A stretch of 64,000 nt of DNA from Methylomonas albis (GCF_014850955.1 NZ_JACXSS010000001.1:372001-436000); one strand, 5' to 3'. Shown: positions 29,389-41,475, counted from the stretch's first letter. A program made the numbers and translations. The notes: a model not told the origin generated them from the letters alone.

Positions 29389-30681
29389 ATGAGCCAAGCC
29401 GATTACAAAGTTGCCGATTTAGCCCTGGCTGAATGGGGGCGTAAAGAAATCAATATTGCCGAAACCGAAATGCCCGGTTTGATGGCCTTGCGCGCCGAGT
29501 TCGGCGCTCAACAGCCATTGAAAGGCGCGCGTATCGCCGGATGTCTGCATATGACCATCCAGACTGCGGTATTGATCGAAACCTTGACTGCATTGGGTGC
29601 GGAAGTCCGCTGGTCGTCTTGTAATATTTTCTCTACTCAGGATCATGCCGCTGCCGCCATTGCCGCCGCTGGTATTCCTGTTTTTGCCTGGAAAGGTGAA
29701 ACCGAGGCGGAAGCCGAATGGTGCATCGAGCAAACCGTTATCGGCCCCAACGATTGGCGCCCTAATATGATTCTGGACGATGGCGGCGACCTGACAACCA
29801 TGATGCACAATAACTTCCCCGAATTGATGGCGGATGTTAAAGGCTTGTCCGAAGAAACAACTACGGGTGTGTTGCGTCTGACAGAAATGGTTACCAAAGG
29901 TACTCTGAAAGTGCCGGCATTTAATGTCAACGATTCGGTTACTAAATCCAAATTCGACAACTTGTACGGTTGCCGCGAGTCTTTGGTCGACGGTATCAAA
30001 CGCGCTACTGACGTGATGGTCGCCGGCAAAATTGCCGTGGTCTGCGGCTATGGCGATGTCGGTAAAGGTTGCGCGCAATCCCTGCGTGGTTTAGGCGCCA
30101 CGGTTTTGATCACTGAAATTGATCCGATCTGCGCATTGCAGGCGGCGATGGAAGGCTACCGCGTGGTGACAATGGACGAAGCGGCTGCAATTGCAAACAT
30201 CTTCGTGACGGCCACCGGCAATGTTGGCGTAATTACCCACGATCACATGAAAGCGATGCGCGATCAGGCTATCGTCTGCAATATCGGTCATTTCGATTCG
30301 GAGATCGACATTGCGTCTCTGCGTCATTACACCTGGGAAAACATCAAGCCGCAGGTCGATCATGTGATCTTCCCTGATGGCAAGCGCATTATCGTGTTGG
30401 CTGAAGGTCGCCTGGTCAATTTGGGCTGCGCTACCGGTCATCCTAGTTTCGTGATGTCCAACTCGTTTTGCAACCAGGTATTGGCGCAGATGGAGCTTTG
30501 GAGCAACTCGGCTAGCTATGAAAACAAAGTCTATGTACTGCCGAAAAAACTCGACGAAAAAGTGGCGCGCTCGCATTTGGCGCAAATCGGCGTAAAACTG
30601 ACAGAGTTGACGAAAGAGCAGGCTGCGTATATCAATGTACCGGTTGAAGGTCCGTACAAACCGGATCATTATCGTTACTAA
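29389..30681 (+). CDS. ahcY: Adenosylhomocysteinase (SAH hydrolase)
   Basis: The start is set at ATG 29389, which opens [19 protein letters not shown] and has an AGGA site; the frame also runs upstream into metK. 430 residues. The NAD-binding [15 protein letters not shown], the substrate segment [13 protein letters not shown] and the C-terminal YKPDHYRY are classical. It splits S-adenosylhomocysteine to adenosine and homocysteine. The gap to metK is only 19 bases, so there is no room for an SAH riboswitch in front of ahcY. Confidence 0.97.
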   Translation: MSQADYKVADLALAEWGRKEINIAETEMPGLMALRAEFGAQQPLKGARIAGCLHMTIQTAVLIETLTALGAEVRWSSCNIFSTQDHAAAAIAAAGIPVFAWKGETEAEAEWCIEQTVIGPNDWRPNMILDDGGDLTTMMHNNFPELMADVKGLSEETTTGVLRLTEMVTKGTLKVPAFNVNDSVTKSKFDNLYGCRESLVDGIKRATDVMVAGKIAVVCGYGDVGKGCAQSLRGLGATVLITEIDPICALQAAMEGYRVVTMDEAAAIANIFVTATGNVGVITHDHMKAMRDQAIVCNIGHFDSEIDIASLRHYTWENIKPQVDHVIFPDGKRIIVLAEGRLVNLGCATGHPSFVMSNSFCNQVLAQMELWSNSASYENKVYVLPKKLDEKVARSHLAQIGVKLTELTKEQAAYINVPVEGPYKPDHYRY

Positions 30682-30699
30682 GGATTTGATCAATCCGAC

Positions 30700-30725
30700 A
30701 AAAAAGGGGCGCAAGCCCCTTTTTT
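30700..30725 (+). terminator. Rho-independent terminator after ahcY
   Basis: The stem aaaaaggggc / gccccttttt with a gcaa tetraloop is followed directly by the bioA start region; the T tract reaches the first ATG at 30726. Confidence 0.9.
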
Positions 30726-30734
30726 ATGCCACCC

Positions 30735-32105
30735 ATGAATAATCAATCTATCGTTCAGCGCGATCTCGCCGTGCTCTGGCACCCCTGTAGTCAGATGAAG
30801 GATTACGATCCTCGGGCATCCCGGCGGGATGCGTTGCCTTTGATCCCCATCAAATCAGGGCAGGGCGTCTGGCTGGAAGATTTCGACGGTAACCGTTATC
30901 TGGATGCGATTAGTTCCTGGTGGGTAAATCTGTTTGGTCATGCCAATCCAATTATCAATCAGGCGCTTAGAGATCAGCTTGACTCGCTAGAGCATGTAAT
31001 CCTTGGCGGATTTACCCATGAAGCCGCGCTAACACTGGCGGAAAAACTGGTGGAAATTACGCCGCCGGGTTTGGATAAATGTTTTTACGCGGACAACGGT
31101 TCATCAGCAGTCGAAATCGCGCTGAAGATGAGTTTTCATTATTGGCGTAATCTCGGACAGACTCAAAAAACTAAATTCATTACGTTGGAAAACAGCTATC
31201 ACGGCGAAACGCTGGGAGCTTTGGCGGTTGGCAATGTCGCCTTGTACAAGGAAACCTACGCGCCCTTATTGATGGATGTAATTACGGTAGCCAGCCCGGA
31301 TTGCTATCATCGCGAAGCCGGCGAGAGCTGGGAAGCCTACTCAATCCGTCGCTTCGCTTACATGGAGCAGGCCTTGATGCAGCATGCTGACGAAGTTTGC
31401 GCTGTGATTGTCGAACCGTTGGTGCAGTGCGCCGGCAGTATGCGCATGTATCATCCGGTATACCTAAAATTGCTGCGCGAAGCGTGCGATAAATACCATG
31501 TGCATTTAATCGCTGACGAGATTGCCGTGGGTTTTGGCCGCACCGGCACCTTGTTTGCCTGCGAGCAAGCGGCAATCAGTCCGGATTTTATTTGCCTATC
31601 CAAAGGGCTGACCGGCGGCTATTTGCCGTTGTCTGCGGTATTGACCAGCAATAAGGTATATCAAGCCTTTTATGATGACTATCAGAATCTCACCGCGTTT
31701 TTACACTCGCATAGCTACACCGGGAATGCATTGGGTTGCCGAGCGGCGTTGGCCACGCTGGGGATATTTCAGCAGCAAAATGTGATTGCCAACAATCGGC
31801 AATTGGCGACGGTTATGGCTAAAGCGGTAGAGCGTTTTAAGGGGCACCCCAACGTTGCGGAAGTTAGGCAAACCGGCATGATCGTCGCCATTGAGATGGT
31901 CAAAAATAAGCAGACGCACGAAGCGTACCCTTGGCAGCAGCGGCGCGGTCTGTCGGTTTATCGCTATGCTTTGAGTCGTGGCGTGCTGTTGCGGCCATTG
32001 GGGAATGTGATTTATTTCATGCCGCCTTATGTTATCAACGAGCAGGAGATACAACTGATGGCAGACGTCGCCTGGCAAGGCATCCAACTGGCGGTGCAGG
32101 ACTGA
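30735..32105 (+). CDS. bioA: Adenosylmethionine-8-amino-7-oxononanoate aminotransferase
   Basis: About 456 residues from ATG 30735 (an in-frame ATG at 30726 overlaps the terminator T tract). The sequence begins with LWHPCSQMKDY, and has GFTHEAALTLAEKL, the PLP-lysine region CLSKGLTGGYLPLS and HSHSYTGNALGCRAA, all typical of BioA. It uses SAM as amino donor in biotin synthesis, a fitting neighbour to metK. Overlaps rsmE (TGATG). No other bio genes are in the window. Confidence 0.94.
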   Translation: MNNQSIVQRDLAVLWHPCSQMKDYDPRASRRDALPLIPIKSGQGVWLEDFDGNRYLDAISSWWVNLFGHANPIINQALRDQLDSLEHVILGGFTHEAALTLAEKLVEITPPGLDKCFYADNGSSAVEIALKMSFHYWRNLGQTQKTKFITLENSYHGETLGALAVGNVALYKETYAPLLMDVITVASPDCYHREAGESWEAYSIRRFAYMEQALMQHADEVCAVIVEPLVQCAGSMRMYHPVYLKLLREACDKYHVHLIADEIAVGFGRTGTLFACEQAAISPDFICLSKGLTGGYLPLSAVLTSNKVYQAFYDDYQNLTAFLHSHSYTGNALGCRAALATLGIFQQQNVIANNRQLATVMAKAVERFKGHPNVAEVRQTGMIVAIEMVKNKQTHEAYPWQQRRGLSVYRYALSRGVLLRPLGNVIYFMPPYVINEQEIQLMADVAWQGIQLAVQD

Positions 32106-32833
32106 TGCGTGTTTCTCGTTTATATGTCGCCGCGCCGCTAAATGTCGGCGGTCGCATTGACTTAGACGACGATGCGGCCCATTACGTGCGTAGTGTGCTG
32201 CGGTTGAAGCCAGAGCAGAGCATCGTACTGTTTAACGGTCAGGGCGGGGAATATCTGGGGCGTTTCAGCGAAGTCAGCCGTAAGAGCGTTCGGGTCGAAA
32301 TCGAGCAATTCGTTGATCGTAACGTCGAATCCCCGCTGACGATCACTCTGGGTTTGGGTATTTCTCGCGGTGACCGGATGGACTGGGCGGTGCAAAAAGC
32401 CGTTGAACTAGGCGTAACGCAGTTGACGCCGTTGGTAACCGAACGTTGCGTGATTAAATTCAACGACGATAAAAAGCAGCAGCGCCTGCAGCATTGGCAG
32501 CATATTGCCCAGCACGCTGCCGAACAATCCGGACGAACCTATTGCCCCGCGCTGGGCGAGATAGCGAATTTAACGGATTGGGCGGCCGAGCAGCAAGGCT
32601 TGAGAGTGTTTCTCGATCCCTATGCCGAACAATCCCTAGCTGACTTAAAGCCGGAAAACAATAGCGTCACCCTGCTCTCAGGGCCGGAAGGCGGCTTTAG
32701 CGAGCAAGAGCGACAAGCTGCCAAAGCAGCGGGATTTGTAGCGGTGCGGATGGGTGCCCGGATTTTGCGCACCGAAACGGCGGTTTTATCGGCATTGACC
32801 GCCGTGCAAACCTTGTGGGGAGATTTCCGCTGA
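32105..32833 (+). CDS. rsmE: 16S rRNA (uracil1498-N3)-methyltransferase
   Basis: The start is at ATG 32105, overlapping the bioA stop. 242 residues: an N-terminal PUA-like domain (HYVRSVLRLKPEQSIVLFNGQGGEY) and a C-terminal SPOUT trefoil-knot domain with LLSGPEGGFSEQE and RMGARILRTETAVLSAL. It methylates U1498 of 16S rRNA using SAM. Its stop overlaps the CPBP gene start (TGATG). Confidence 0.95.
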   Translation: MRVSRLYVAAPLNVGGRIDLDDDAAHYVRSVLRLKPEQSIVLFNGQGGEYLGRFSEVSRKSVRVEIEQFVDRNVESPLTITLGLGISRGDRMDWAVQKAVELGVTQLTPLVTERCVIKFNDDKKQQRLQHWQHIAQHAAEQSGRTYCPALGEIANLTDWAAEQQGLRVFLDPYAEQSLADLKPENNSVTLLSGPEGGFSEQERQAAKAAGFVAVRMGARILRTETAVLSALTAVQTLWGDFR

Positions 32834-33723
32834 TGCGCTGGTTCGCCTATGCCTTGGCGCCGTTGGTTGTTTTGGTGATTGCGGCCACTATTGCGAGCAT
32901 GTTGGGTTACGGTTTATTGTGGATTGCTGGCGACATTTTGCCATTGGCAAAAGTCATTAGCAAAATTACGCTGATTCTGTTGTTGCTGAGTATTTTTCCG
33001 TTAAAGAAATATCTGCAATTCAGCTGGGCGGATTTTGGGTTTGCGCCGAAAGCGATATTTTACAAACAATTTGGCCAAGGTCTGGCACTGGGAGTGCTGA
33101 CATTGCTGCCGGTATTATTGTTGCTGTATTGGCTGGATATTCATGTCTGGGACGATACCCGGCAGTGGACAGCCGCTAAGATCGCGGAAAAAGTCGGATT
33201 GGGTTTGTTTTTTGCCGTGCTGATTGCCCTTGGCGAAGAAATACTCTTTCGCGGTCTGTTGCTGAGCGGGTTACGCCGGAAAATGCCGATTGTTGTTGCC
33301 GTGACAATCAGCTCTATCTACTATGCGGCGTTGCATTTTCTAAAAAGTAAGTCGCAAATTGATTACGCTAATTTAACGCCGAGCAGCGGTTTAACATTGA
33401 TGGCTGAAGCGTTTACAAACTGGTTGAATCCGGCGATATTCAGTGCCTTGCTGGCTTTAGTTGTGGTGGGGGTGTTTTTAGCAATTCTCAGGACTCGGGT
33501 GCCACAAAGCCTAGGTTTATGCATCGGTTGTCACGCCGGTTGGGTTTGGCAAATTAAGGTGAGCAGAGACTTGTTCAACGTTAATTTGCAGGCCGATTCC
33601 TTATTCCTGGTTAATACGTATTACGATGGCGTATTGGGACCTTTAGTAAGTATCTGGTTGGTGGCATTAATCGTTTATTGCTTGTGGTCCAAGTTGCAGA
33701 GTAACGCTTGCTACGGTGATTAG
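32833..33723 (+). CDS. CPBP-family intramembrane glutamic endopeptidase
   Basis: 296 residues with about eight hydrophobic segments. CPBP motif 1 is GEEILFRG with paired Glu near residue 135, motif 2 is YYAALHFL, and a further conserved His lies in CIGCHAGW. Family members process prenylated or membrane peptides, or confer bacteriocin immunity; the substrate here is unknown. The start overlaps the rsmE stop by one base, so it is translated from the bioA-rsmE transcript. Confidence 0.88.
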   Translation: MRWFAYALAPLVVLVIAATIASMLGYGLLWIAGDILPLAKVISKITLILLLLSIFPLKKYLQFSWADFGFAPKAIFYKQFGQGLALGVLTLLPVLLLLYWLDIHVWDDTRQWTAAKIAEKVGLGLFFAVLIALGEEILFRGLLLSGLRRKMPIVVAVTISSIYYAALHFLKSKSQIDYANLTPSSGLTLMAEAFTNWLNPAIFSALLALVVVGVFLAILRTRVPQSLGLCIGCHAGWVWQIKVSRDLFNVNLQADSLFLVNTYYDGVLGPLVSIWLVALIVYCLWSKLQSNACYGD

Positions 33724-33823
33724 GCCAAGACGCAGAACCCGCTTAAAAAATGGTTGCCAGATGCCGTGGTGTTTTGCAATATTTCTCCCCATCATTTCCA
33801 GTGCATCATAAGAGGACATATTT

Positions 33824-34132
33824 ATGCGCAGACTCAGACTGAATACTTCCGTAATTCTCTTAACTTTAATGGTGGCCGGTTGCGCCGGCGAGCCAGTCGC
33901 ACCGACTAAGCCGGCGGCGGACAAAATTCTGTCCGGTGAGCAGATGTTGCGGGACAGTCAGGGCATTGCACAGTTGGGCAGTCGTTGGCAGGAGGGTAAG
34001 CAAATGGTCGAGCGCGGGCAAACGATGCAGCGTGAAGGTCAGGTAAAGATCGACGAAGGCCGCAATCTGGTCGAAGAAGGCCAAAAAGTCATGCGTGAGA
34101 GCGAAGAAGGTTATAAAAATATAAAGCAGTAA
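33824..34132 (+). CDS. Small lipoprotein with Glu/Gly/Gln-rich helical repeats
   Basis: 102 residues. A lipoprotein signal with lipobox MVAGC (Cys near residue 20) precedes a charged helical segment with repeated EGxxMVExG-like phrases (QEGKQMVERGQTMQREGQ, VEEGQKVMRESEEG), about 7-11 residues apart. No family was recognised with confidence; such periodicity suits a coiled coil in the periplasm. Preceded by GAGG about 10 bases before the ATG. Confidence 0.7.
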   Translation: MRRLRLNTSVILLTLMVAGCAGEPVAPTKPAADKILSGEQMLRDSQGIAQLGSRWQEGKQMVERGQTMQREGQVKIDEGRNLVEEGQKVMRESEEGYKNIKQ

Positions 34133-34241
34133 CGACACGCCGGCGGAAGTTGCCGGATCGTTTTCAAGGTATATCGGTGATTATGTAGTTCAGCCCGGTG
34201 GCTGCGAGCGTTTAGGGGGCGTCGCTACCGGTCTGAAACGA

Positions 34242-34460
34242 TTACGCTGCGGTGCCGCCGCGAATCTTTGTGCGGTGCGGGACTAAGCTTAAGATCGGTT
34301 TGGACCTGTTGATGCTAGCGTTGTAGATCTCCAAGCATTCCAGCTGCGTGTTGTAACATAAGGCACACAGCGAAGTGTTTTGCAAAAATTGCAACTCGTC
34401 CGGCGGAATTTCGTCCCCGCACCTTGAGCAATGGCTTAACTGCGTTGCCTTTGGTTTCAT
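34242..34460 (-). CDS. Small zinc-ribbon-like protein
   Basis: 72 residues from ATG 34460, opening MKPKATQLSHCSRCGDEIPP. Two CxxC pairs (CSRCG and CALC) about 20 residues apart look like a zinc ribbon, followed by a basic tail. The frame continues upstream to 34628 but the extra residues look unstructured. The family is not recognised; DNA or RNA binding is only a guess. Confidence 0.5.
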   Translation of the reverse strand: MKPKATQLSHCSRCGDEIPPDELQFLQNTSLCALCYNTQLECLEIYNASINRSKPILSLVPHRTKIRGGTAA

Positions 34461-36547
<2,087 letters not shown>

Positions 36548-36549
36548 CC

Positions 36550-36825
36550 ATGAGTTTTCGCGACAAACTAATCGAACACACCCGCCGCGATTTACGGCGT
36601 TTGGAAGATAAAACCCGCCGTCCGGCAACCTGGGTAGGTATGTTGTTTTACGGCGGCACCCTGGGTTTACTGTTTGTGGTGCCTATTGTCGCCGGTGCTT
36701 ATCTGGGGCGCTGGCTGGATACTTTGGCCGCTGGTTATTCGGTGCGCTGGACTGTGAGTTTGATCGTGTTGGGTATTGTGGTTGGCGCTTATAACGTTTT
36801 TCGATTTTTGCAGGAAAAAAGCTAA
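36550..36825 (+). CDS. atpQ: N-type ATPase accessory membrane protein AtpQ
   Basis: 91 residues. A basic N-terminus (MSFRDKLIEHTRRDLRRLEDKTRR) is followed by two transmembrane helices (about residues 31-52 and 66-86). It matches the AtpQ/AtpI-like protein expected after atpC in the N-ATPase operon order atpDCQRBEFAG. AtpI-like proteins assist c-ring assembly or ion supply. The next gene expected, atpR, is missing here. Confidence 0.85.
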   Translation: MSFRDKLIEHTRRDLRRLEDKTRRPATWVGMLFYGGTLGLLFVVPIVAGAYLGRWLDTLAAGYSVRWTVSLIVLGIVVGAYNVFRFLQEKS

Positions 36826-36961
36826 TTTTTTTCGGATTTATTCTTCACGAAAATTCGAAATGAGCGCTATTATTTATTGAAATTACACGGGGAATTTTTT
36901 ATCGCTCCTTGGTGTAGGAAACGTTACATCTATCAACGTCGCACCCAATAACCAGACCAAA

Positions 36962-38041
36962 ATGAAACCACCTCTGCTGCGTTTACCTCTTCCCTTATTA
37001 GCCTTATTGTTGCTGAATGCTTGTAGCAGTAGTTCGCCGGTAAAACGCGAGAAAATTGCCTCAGTTAGACCGAATATCTCTCAACAACGACCGGCTTATC
37101 AACCTCAGCCGGCTCCGTACAAACCGGTGTTTTATACGGGGACTTTTCCAAAACCTGCGGCGTTGGAGCCGGCGGTGGATTTTTGGCGAAAAACTTATGC
37201 TATCTGGCAACGCTCCGAAGTAGCTTTTCACGATGACCGTTATCTGGATGTAGTCTACGAAGTGATGACCTTGCCTGGCTACGTCGCCGAAGGTTTAACG
37301 CCGGAGCAAAAAGACATGGTTAGTCAGCGCCGCGAATATTGGAAAGCCCAATTAGCGGAATTGGAAAGTAAAGTGCGTTACGGCGCGGCGTTGAACGCCA
37401 ACGACCGGCAATTGATCGCCAAGCTGGAAAGTAACGGCAGATCGCTAAACAGCGTATTGCCGGGCCTTAGCGACAGACTGCGTTCGCAACGCGGCACTCG
37501 TGAGCGTTTTAAACGCGGTTTGGAGATCAGCGGTCGCTATGATTTACAGTTTAGAAAAACCTTCCGCGATGCCGGCTTGCCGGAAGACTTGGCTTATCTG
37601 CCGCATGTAGAATCCTCGTTTCAACCGTCCGCCAAATCCTCTGCCGGCGCGGTCGGCATGTGGCAATTTACCAAAGCTGCCGCCAAAACCTTTATGCCTG
37701 GTGGTGATCGCGTGGATCAACGCTACGATCCTTTTGTGTCCGCCAACGGCGCGGCCCGGTATCTGAGTTACGCTTACGGTAAGCTCGGCGATTGGCCTGC
37801 GGCAGTGACCTCGTATAACCATGGTATCGGTGGCATGAAGCGTGCGAAAAATCAAGTCGGTAGCGACTTCGTGCGCATCGTCGATAGCTACGACGGCCCG
37901 GCCTTCGGGTTTGCGTCTCGCAACTACTATGCGCAATTCCTGGCCGCCCGCGAAATTGCCTCCAACCCCGAACAGTTTTTCCGGGAAGGCATACGCTACG
38001 AAAGTCCGTTGGCTCCCGGTCAATACCTGGCTGTCGAATAA
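36962..38041 (+). CDS. Lytic transglycosylase lipoprotein (MltD/SLT-like) inside the ATPase operon
   Basis: 359 residues. Signal peptide with lipobox LLNACSSS, Pro/Gln-rich linker, then a helical domain and a C-terminal SLT lysozyme-like domain: AGLPEDLAYLPHVESSF with catalytic Glu217, SSAGAVGMWQF, DPFVSANGAARYLS and TSYNHG. No LysM repeats are present, unlike E. coli MltD. It cleaves peptidoglycan in the periplasm. It occupies the place of atpR between atpQ and atpB, with 136- and 142-base gaps on its two sides, so it is likely an insertion into or reorganisation of the operon. Confidence 0.88.
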   Translation: MKPPLLRLPLPLLALLLLNACSSSSPVKREKIASVRPNISQQRPAYQPQPAPYKPVFYTGTFPKPAALEPAVDFWRKTYAIWQRSEVAFHDDRYLDVVYEVMTLPGYVAEGLTPEQKDMVSQRREYWKAQLAELESKVRYGAALNANDRQLIAKLESNGRSLNSVLPGLSDRLRSQRGTRERFKRGLEISGRYDLQFRKTFRDAGLPEDLAYLPHVESSFQPSAKSSAGAVGMWQFTKAAAKTFMPGGDRVDQRYDPFVSANGAARYLSYAYGKLGDWPAAVTSYNHGIGGMKRAKNQVGSDFVRIVDSYDGPAFGFASRNYYAQFLAAREIASNPEQFFREGIRYESPLAPGQYLAVE

Positions 38042-38183
38042 TTAGCTTTACTGCATGGGCCGTTTTTTGGTAGCGCGTATAACGCCTTCTCCAACGGACG
38101 CGGGTTAGCTAAGAGGCGTCGGCTGATGTGGTGGCTAAGTTGGGTTTCAGCTAAGCTCTTTTCGTTGAATACGAGGTGAGGAC

Positions 38184-38864
38184 ATGAATAACACCGAGTC
38201 GGCAGCCGATACCCTTTTTCAACTCGGTCCGCTTGCGATCAGTAACACGGTCGTCACTACCTGGGGCGTGATGCTGGGCTTTGTGCTGTTAACCCTGTTG
38301 CTACGTTTGAGTCGGCAGCCCTCCCAATTGCAAAACTTGCTCGAAGCGGTGGTCGTGGCGATAGAAGGCGCCATTGCCGAAGTCTTGCCGGCGGTCTCGG
38401 TGCGCCGGGTTTTACCGTTCGTGGCGACCTTGTGGCTGTTTGTGCTGGTCGCCAATCTGGTGGGTTTAATTCCCGAGCTGCACGCGCCCACTCGCGACTT
38501 GTCCGCCACGGCCGCTTTGGCGGTGCTGGTGTTCGGTTCCACCCACTGGTTCGGCATCCGTGATCGCGGCTGGCGACGGCATTTTCGCCATTACGCAGAA
38601 CCTAGCATCATCCTGCTACCGTTTCACATCATCAGCGAATTTACCCGTACATTGGCTTTGGCCATCCGTTTGTTCGGCAACATCATGAGTCTGGAAATGG
38701 CCGCTTTGTTGGTGCTGCTGATCGCCGGCTTCCTGGTGCCGGTGCCGTTATTAATGCTGCACGTGATCGAAGCCGTGGTGCAAGCCTACATCTTTGGTAT
38801 GTTGGCGTTGATATACATAGCCGGCGCGCTGGAGCCGACCGAATCCGAAATGTCTGAGGAATAG
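38184..38864 (+). CDS. atpB: N-type ATPase subunit a
   Basis: 226 residues with five or six membrane helices. The key channel Arg162 is in the helix [12 protein letters not shown], with the upstream FTRTLALA and the C-terminal [20 protein letters not shown] that face the c-ring. It conducts the coupling ion. Only 2 bases separate it from atpE. Confidence 0.93.
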   Translation: MNNTESAADTLFQLGPLAISNTVVTTWGVMLGFVLLTLLLRLSRQPSQLQNLLEAVVVAIEGAIAEVLPAVSVRRVLPFVATLWLFVLVANLVGLIPELHAPTRDLSATAALAVLVFGSTHWFGIRDRGWRRHFRHYAEPSIILLPFHIISEFTRTLALAIRLFGNIMSLEMAALLVLLIAGFLVPVPLLMLHVIEAVVQAYIFGMLALIYIAGALEPTESEMSEE

Positions 38865-38866
38865 TC

Positions 38867-39133
38867 ATGAACGACATCCATTTATTTAGCATGATTTCTA
38901 CCGGCGTGGCCGGCCTGGTGATTGCCCTCGGTACGATGCTGCCCGCCCTGGCGATGGGCAAGGCTATCGCCGCTGCGCTGGAAGCCTTGGCCCGCCAGCC
39001 GGAAGCCGAGAAAACCATCACCCGTACCTTGTTCATCGGCTTGGCGATGATAGAGTCCTTGGCGATTTACTGCTTGGTGGTGGCGTTGATCGTGTTGTTT
39101 AGGAATCCGTTATTAGAGTATTTTTTGAAGTAG
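38867..39133 (+). CDS. atpE: N-type ATPase subunit c
   Basis: 88 residues, two helices joined by a polar loop ARQPEAEK. The ion-binding carboxylate is Glu63, followed by Ser64 (IES), the pair used by sodium-binding c-subunits. However, the residue aligned with the sodium ligand Gln in helix 1 is Met30 here (ALAMGKAI). The ion specificity is therefore uncertain; H+ coupling is possible. It forms the membrane rotor ring. Confidence 0.92.
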   Translation: MNDIHLFSMISTGVAGLVIALGTMLPALAMGKAIAAALEALARQPEAEKTITRTLFIGLAMIESLAIYCLVVALIVLFRNPLLEYFLK

Positions 39134-39241
39134 GTTTTTAATTTTTACCGGCTGACAGCTTTTTGCTTGGGAAAAGATAGCTGGAATTCAAACCGTTCGT
39201 GGTGAGATTGTCGAACCATGACCGGCTTGACTGATCAGTGT

Positions 39242-39261
39242 GTCGCTGTTGCGACAGCGAC
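39242..39261 (+). other. Perfect hairpin in the atpE-atpF gap
   Basis: The sequence gtcgctgt-tgcg-acagcgac forms an 8-bp perfect stem with a tetraloop 30 bases before the atpF start, in the only long gap (157 bases) in the second half of the operon. There is no T tract, so it is more likely an mRNA stability or processing element than a terminator; it would suit the need for many c-subunits. Confidence 0.55.
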
Positions 39262-39290
39262 ATCACGTCCAACCTAACGGTAACTGCAAC

Positions 39291-40046
39291 ATGATGCAAT
39301 TCGACTGGACAACCTTCATCCTGGAAATCCTCAACTTCCTGGTTTTGGTGTGGATACTGCAACGCTTCTTGTACCGGCCGGTACTGGCGATGCTTGATGC
39401 CCGGCAACAAGGTATTAAAGAAGAAACCGAGCGTGCCACACAATTACGCAATGCAGCGGAAGCCTTGCGCCAACAATACGAGCAACGATTAGCGGATTGG
39501 AATCAACAGCAAGAAACCAGCCGTCGCCAGCTAGATGAAGAGCTGGCTCAGTTGCGTAGTACTGCCACAGAGAATCTGAAGCAAACCCTAGCCGATGAAG
39601 AGGCTAAACTGCGGGTTCGCAACCAGACGCTAATCGCGGCAGGGGAAGCAGCATTAATAAGGGAAGCGGCTGGCGCGGCTTACGGACAGGCGGCGGCGAT
39701 GTTGCAAAGACTGGCTTCTCCGCCATTGACGCAGCGTATTGTCGAGGTATTTCTGCAGGATCTGCTCAATATGCCGGATAGCGAACAAACCGCGCTACGC
39801 AAAGCGGCGTCGATGCTGATTGCCGCCTCCGCCGTCGAAGTGCTTAGTGCGCATCCGTTGAGTGAAGCAGACCAATCGCGAGTACAGGAAGCGCTGTCTA
39901 CTGTTGCCGGGCAAGCTTTGCAACTCAGGTTCAAGGAAGATCCGGCCTTGATCGCCGGGTTGCGCGCAGTGGTCGGCGAGTGCCAATTACACGCTAATCT
40001 GGCCGATGAGCTGGCGTTTTTTCGGCGGCAGGCCAATCATGGCTAA
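39291..40046 (+). CDS. atpF: N-type ATPase subunit b/delta fusion
   Basis: 251 residues from ATG 39291 (ATG 39294 is also possible). An N-terminal membrane helix ([24 protein letters not shown]) is followed by a long coiled coil (residues about 40-150) typical of subunit b, then a C-terminal domain with [17 protein letters not shown] resembling the delta/OSCP end. Thus b and delta functions seem joined, as expected for N-ATPases, which have no separate atpH. It forms the peripheral stalk. It overlaps atpA by 8 bases. Confidence 0.87.
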   Translation: MMQFDWTTFILEILNFLVLVWILQRFLYRPVLAMLDARQQGIKEETERATQLRNAAEALRQQYEQRLADWNQQQETSRRQLDEELAQLRSTATENLKQTLADEEAKLRVRNQTLIAAGEAALIREAAGAAYGQAAAMLQRLASPPLTQRIVEVFLQDLLNMPDSEQTALRKAASMLIAASAVEVLSAHPLSEADQSRVQEALSTVAGQALQLRFKEDPALIAGLRAVVGECQLHANLADELAFFRRQANHG

Positions 40047-41475
40047 AACAGACCAGGCTTATCGCTTTGGCTTGCGCTTATCCGAGCGCGGCTGCGTGGC
40101 CGGCATAGGTGACGGCATCGCCTGGATACGCGGCTTACCCACTGCGCGCCTCGACGAACTGATCGGTTTCGACGACGGCAGCACCGGCTTGGTGTTTCAG
40201 CTGGGCAAAGATGTACTGGGCGCAATCTTGTTGTCGCAGAGTCGTGGCGTCACCGCTGGCATGGCGGTGCAACATATCGGCCGCAAGCTGGAAATAGGTG
40301 TCGGCGATGCTTTATTGGGGCGGGTGGTCGATCCGCTCGGCAGTCCGCTGGACGGTTTGCCATCGCCGGAATCGCGCCAGCTTCGCTCGCTGGAAGCCGC
40401 CGCGCCGCCCATCATCGAGCGCGATTTCGTGTCCGAGCCTTTGTATACCGGTTGTAAAATCGTCGATAGTTTGATTCCGATCGGCAAGGGCCAGCGCCAG
40501 CTGATCATTGGCGACGACGGTATAGGCAAAAGCGCACTGGCTCTGGACGCCGTGCTCAACCAACGCGGTCGCAACGTATTGTGCGTAATGGTGTTGATCG
40601 GGCAGCCGCGTTCTTCCGTCGCCGGTACCATAGAGGCGCTGCACCAGGCCGACGCATTGGCCTACACCGTGGTGGTGGTGGCCGAAGCCAACGCCTTGCC
40701 GGGCTTTCGTTATCTGGCGCCGTTTGCCGGTTGTGCGATTGCCGAGCACTGGATGCGCATGGGCCGCGACACGCTGGTGGTCTACGACGATCTGACTCGT
40801 CACGCCCAATCCTATCGCGAGCTGTCTTTACTGCTGCAGAGGCCGCCGGGCCGCGAAGCGTATCCGGGCGATATTTTTTATCTGCATTCCCGGCTGTTGG
40901 AGCGTTCCACCGTGTTGTCGTCGGCATACGGCGGCGGTAGTATGACCGCCTTGCCCATCATTGAAACTCGCCAAGGTGAGTTGTCGGCTTACATTCCCAC
41001 CAATTTGATTTCGATTACCGACGGCCAGATTTATTTGGAAAGTAAATTGTTTGCGGCCGGCATGCTGCCGGCCATCGACATCGGCCGTTCGGTGTCGCGC
41101 ATCGGCGGCAAAGCGCAGCATCCGGCGATCAAAAACGCTTCCGCACACATTCGTTTGGATTATTTGCAATTCCTGGAACTGGAGTTGTTTGCCCGCTTTG
41201 GTACCCGCCTGGAAGCCGGTGTCGAGGAAAAGCTGCAGCGCGGCCGCTTGCTGCGGGAGCTTTTGAAACAGGATCGCTTGCAGCCTTTGTCCGAGCAAGC
41301 TCATCTGGCCTGGCTGTTAGCTTACGGCGAGGGTTTGCTGGAAAACATTAAACCGGAACAGGCGACCGGCGTATTGGCGAGTATGCTAGCCCGATTGCCG
41401 GATACTCTGAAACTGGATACACCGAAAAAGCACTGGTTGCAGGTGTTGCGGCAATTATTGGCGGATAAAACATGA
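40039..41475 (+). CDS. atpA: N-type ATPase alpha subunit
   Basis: About 478 residues from ATG 40039, within the atpF end. The N-terminal barrel is followed by the nucleotide domain with an unusual Walker [10 protein letters not shown] (usually GDRQTGKTA), and [23 protein letters not shown]-like alpha landmarks. [13 protein letters not shown] matches the conserved Arg finger region. It is the non-catalytic nucleotide-binding subunit. The stop overlaps atpG (ATGA). Confidence 0.93.
   Translation: MAKTDQAYRFGLRLSERGCVAGIGDGIAWIRGLPTARLDELIGFDDGSTGLVFQLGKDVLGAILLSQSRGVTAGMAVQHIGRKLEIGVGDALLGRVVDPLGSPLDGLPSPESRQLRSLEAAAPPIIERDFVSEPLYTGCKIVDSLIPIGKGQRQLIIGDDGIGKSALALDAVLNQRGRNVLCVMVLIGQPRSSVAGTIEALHQADALAYTVVVVAEANALPGFRYLAPFAGCAIAEHWMRMGRDTLVVYDDLTRHAQSYRELSLLLQRPPGREAYPGDIFYLHSRLLERSTVLSSAYGGGSMTALPIIETRQGELSAYIPTNLISITDGQIYLESKLFAAGMLPAIDIGRSVSRIGGKAQHPAIKNASAHIRLDYLQFLELELFARFGTRLEAGVEEKLQRGRLLRELLKQDRLQPLSEQAHLAWLLAYGEGLLENIKPEQATGVLASMLARLPDTLKLDTPKKHWLQVLRQLLADKT

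Noticed and set aside
29353-29389. SAH riboswitch before ahcY
   Set aside because: Only 19 bases separate the metK stop and the ahcY start, too little for a riboswitch; no pseudoknot-like pattern seen.
36826-36961. Hidden atpR in the gap after atpQ
   Set aside because: The gap has stops in all forward frames within short distance and no hydrophobic segments; the gap at 38042-38183 is equally empty.
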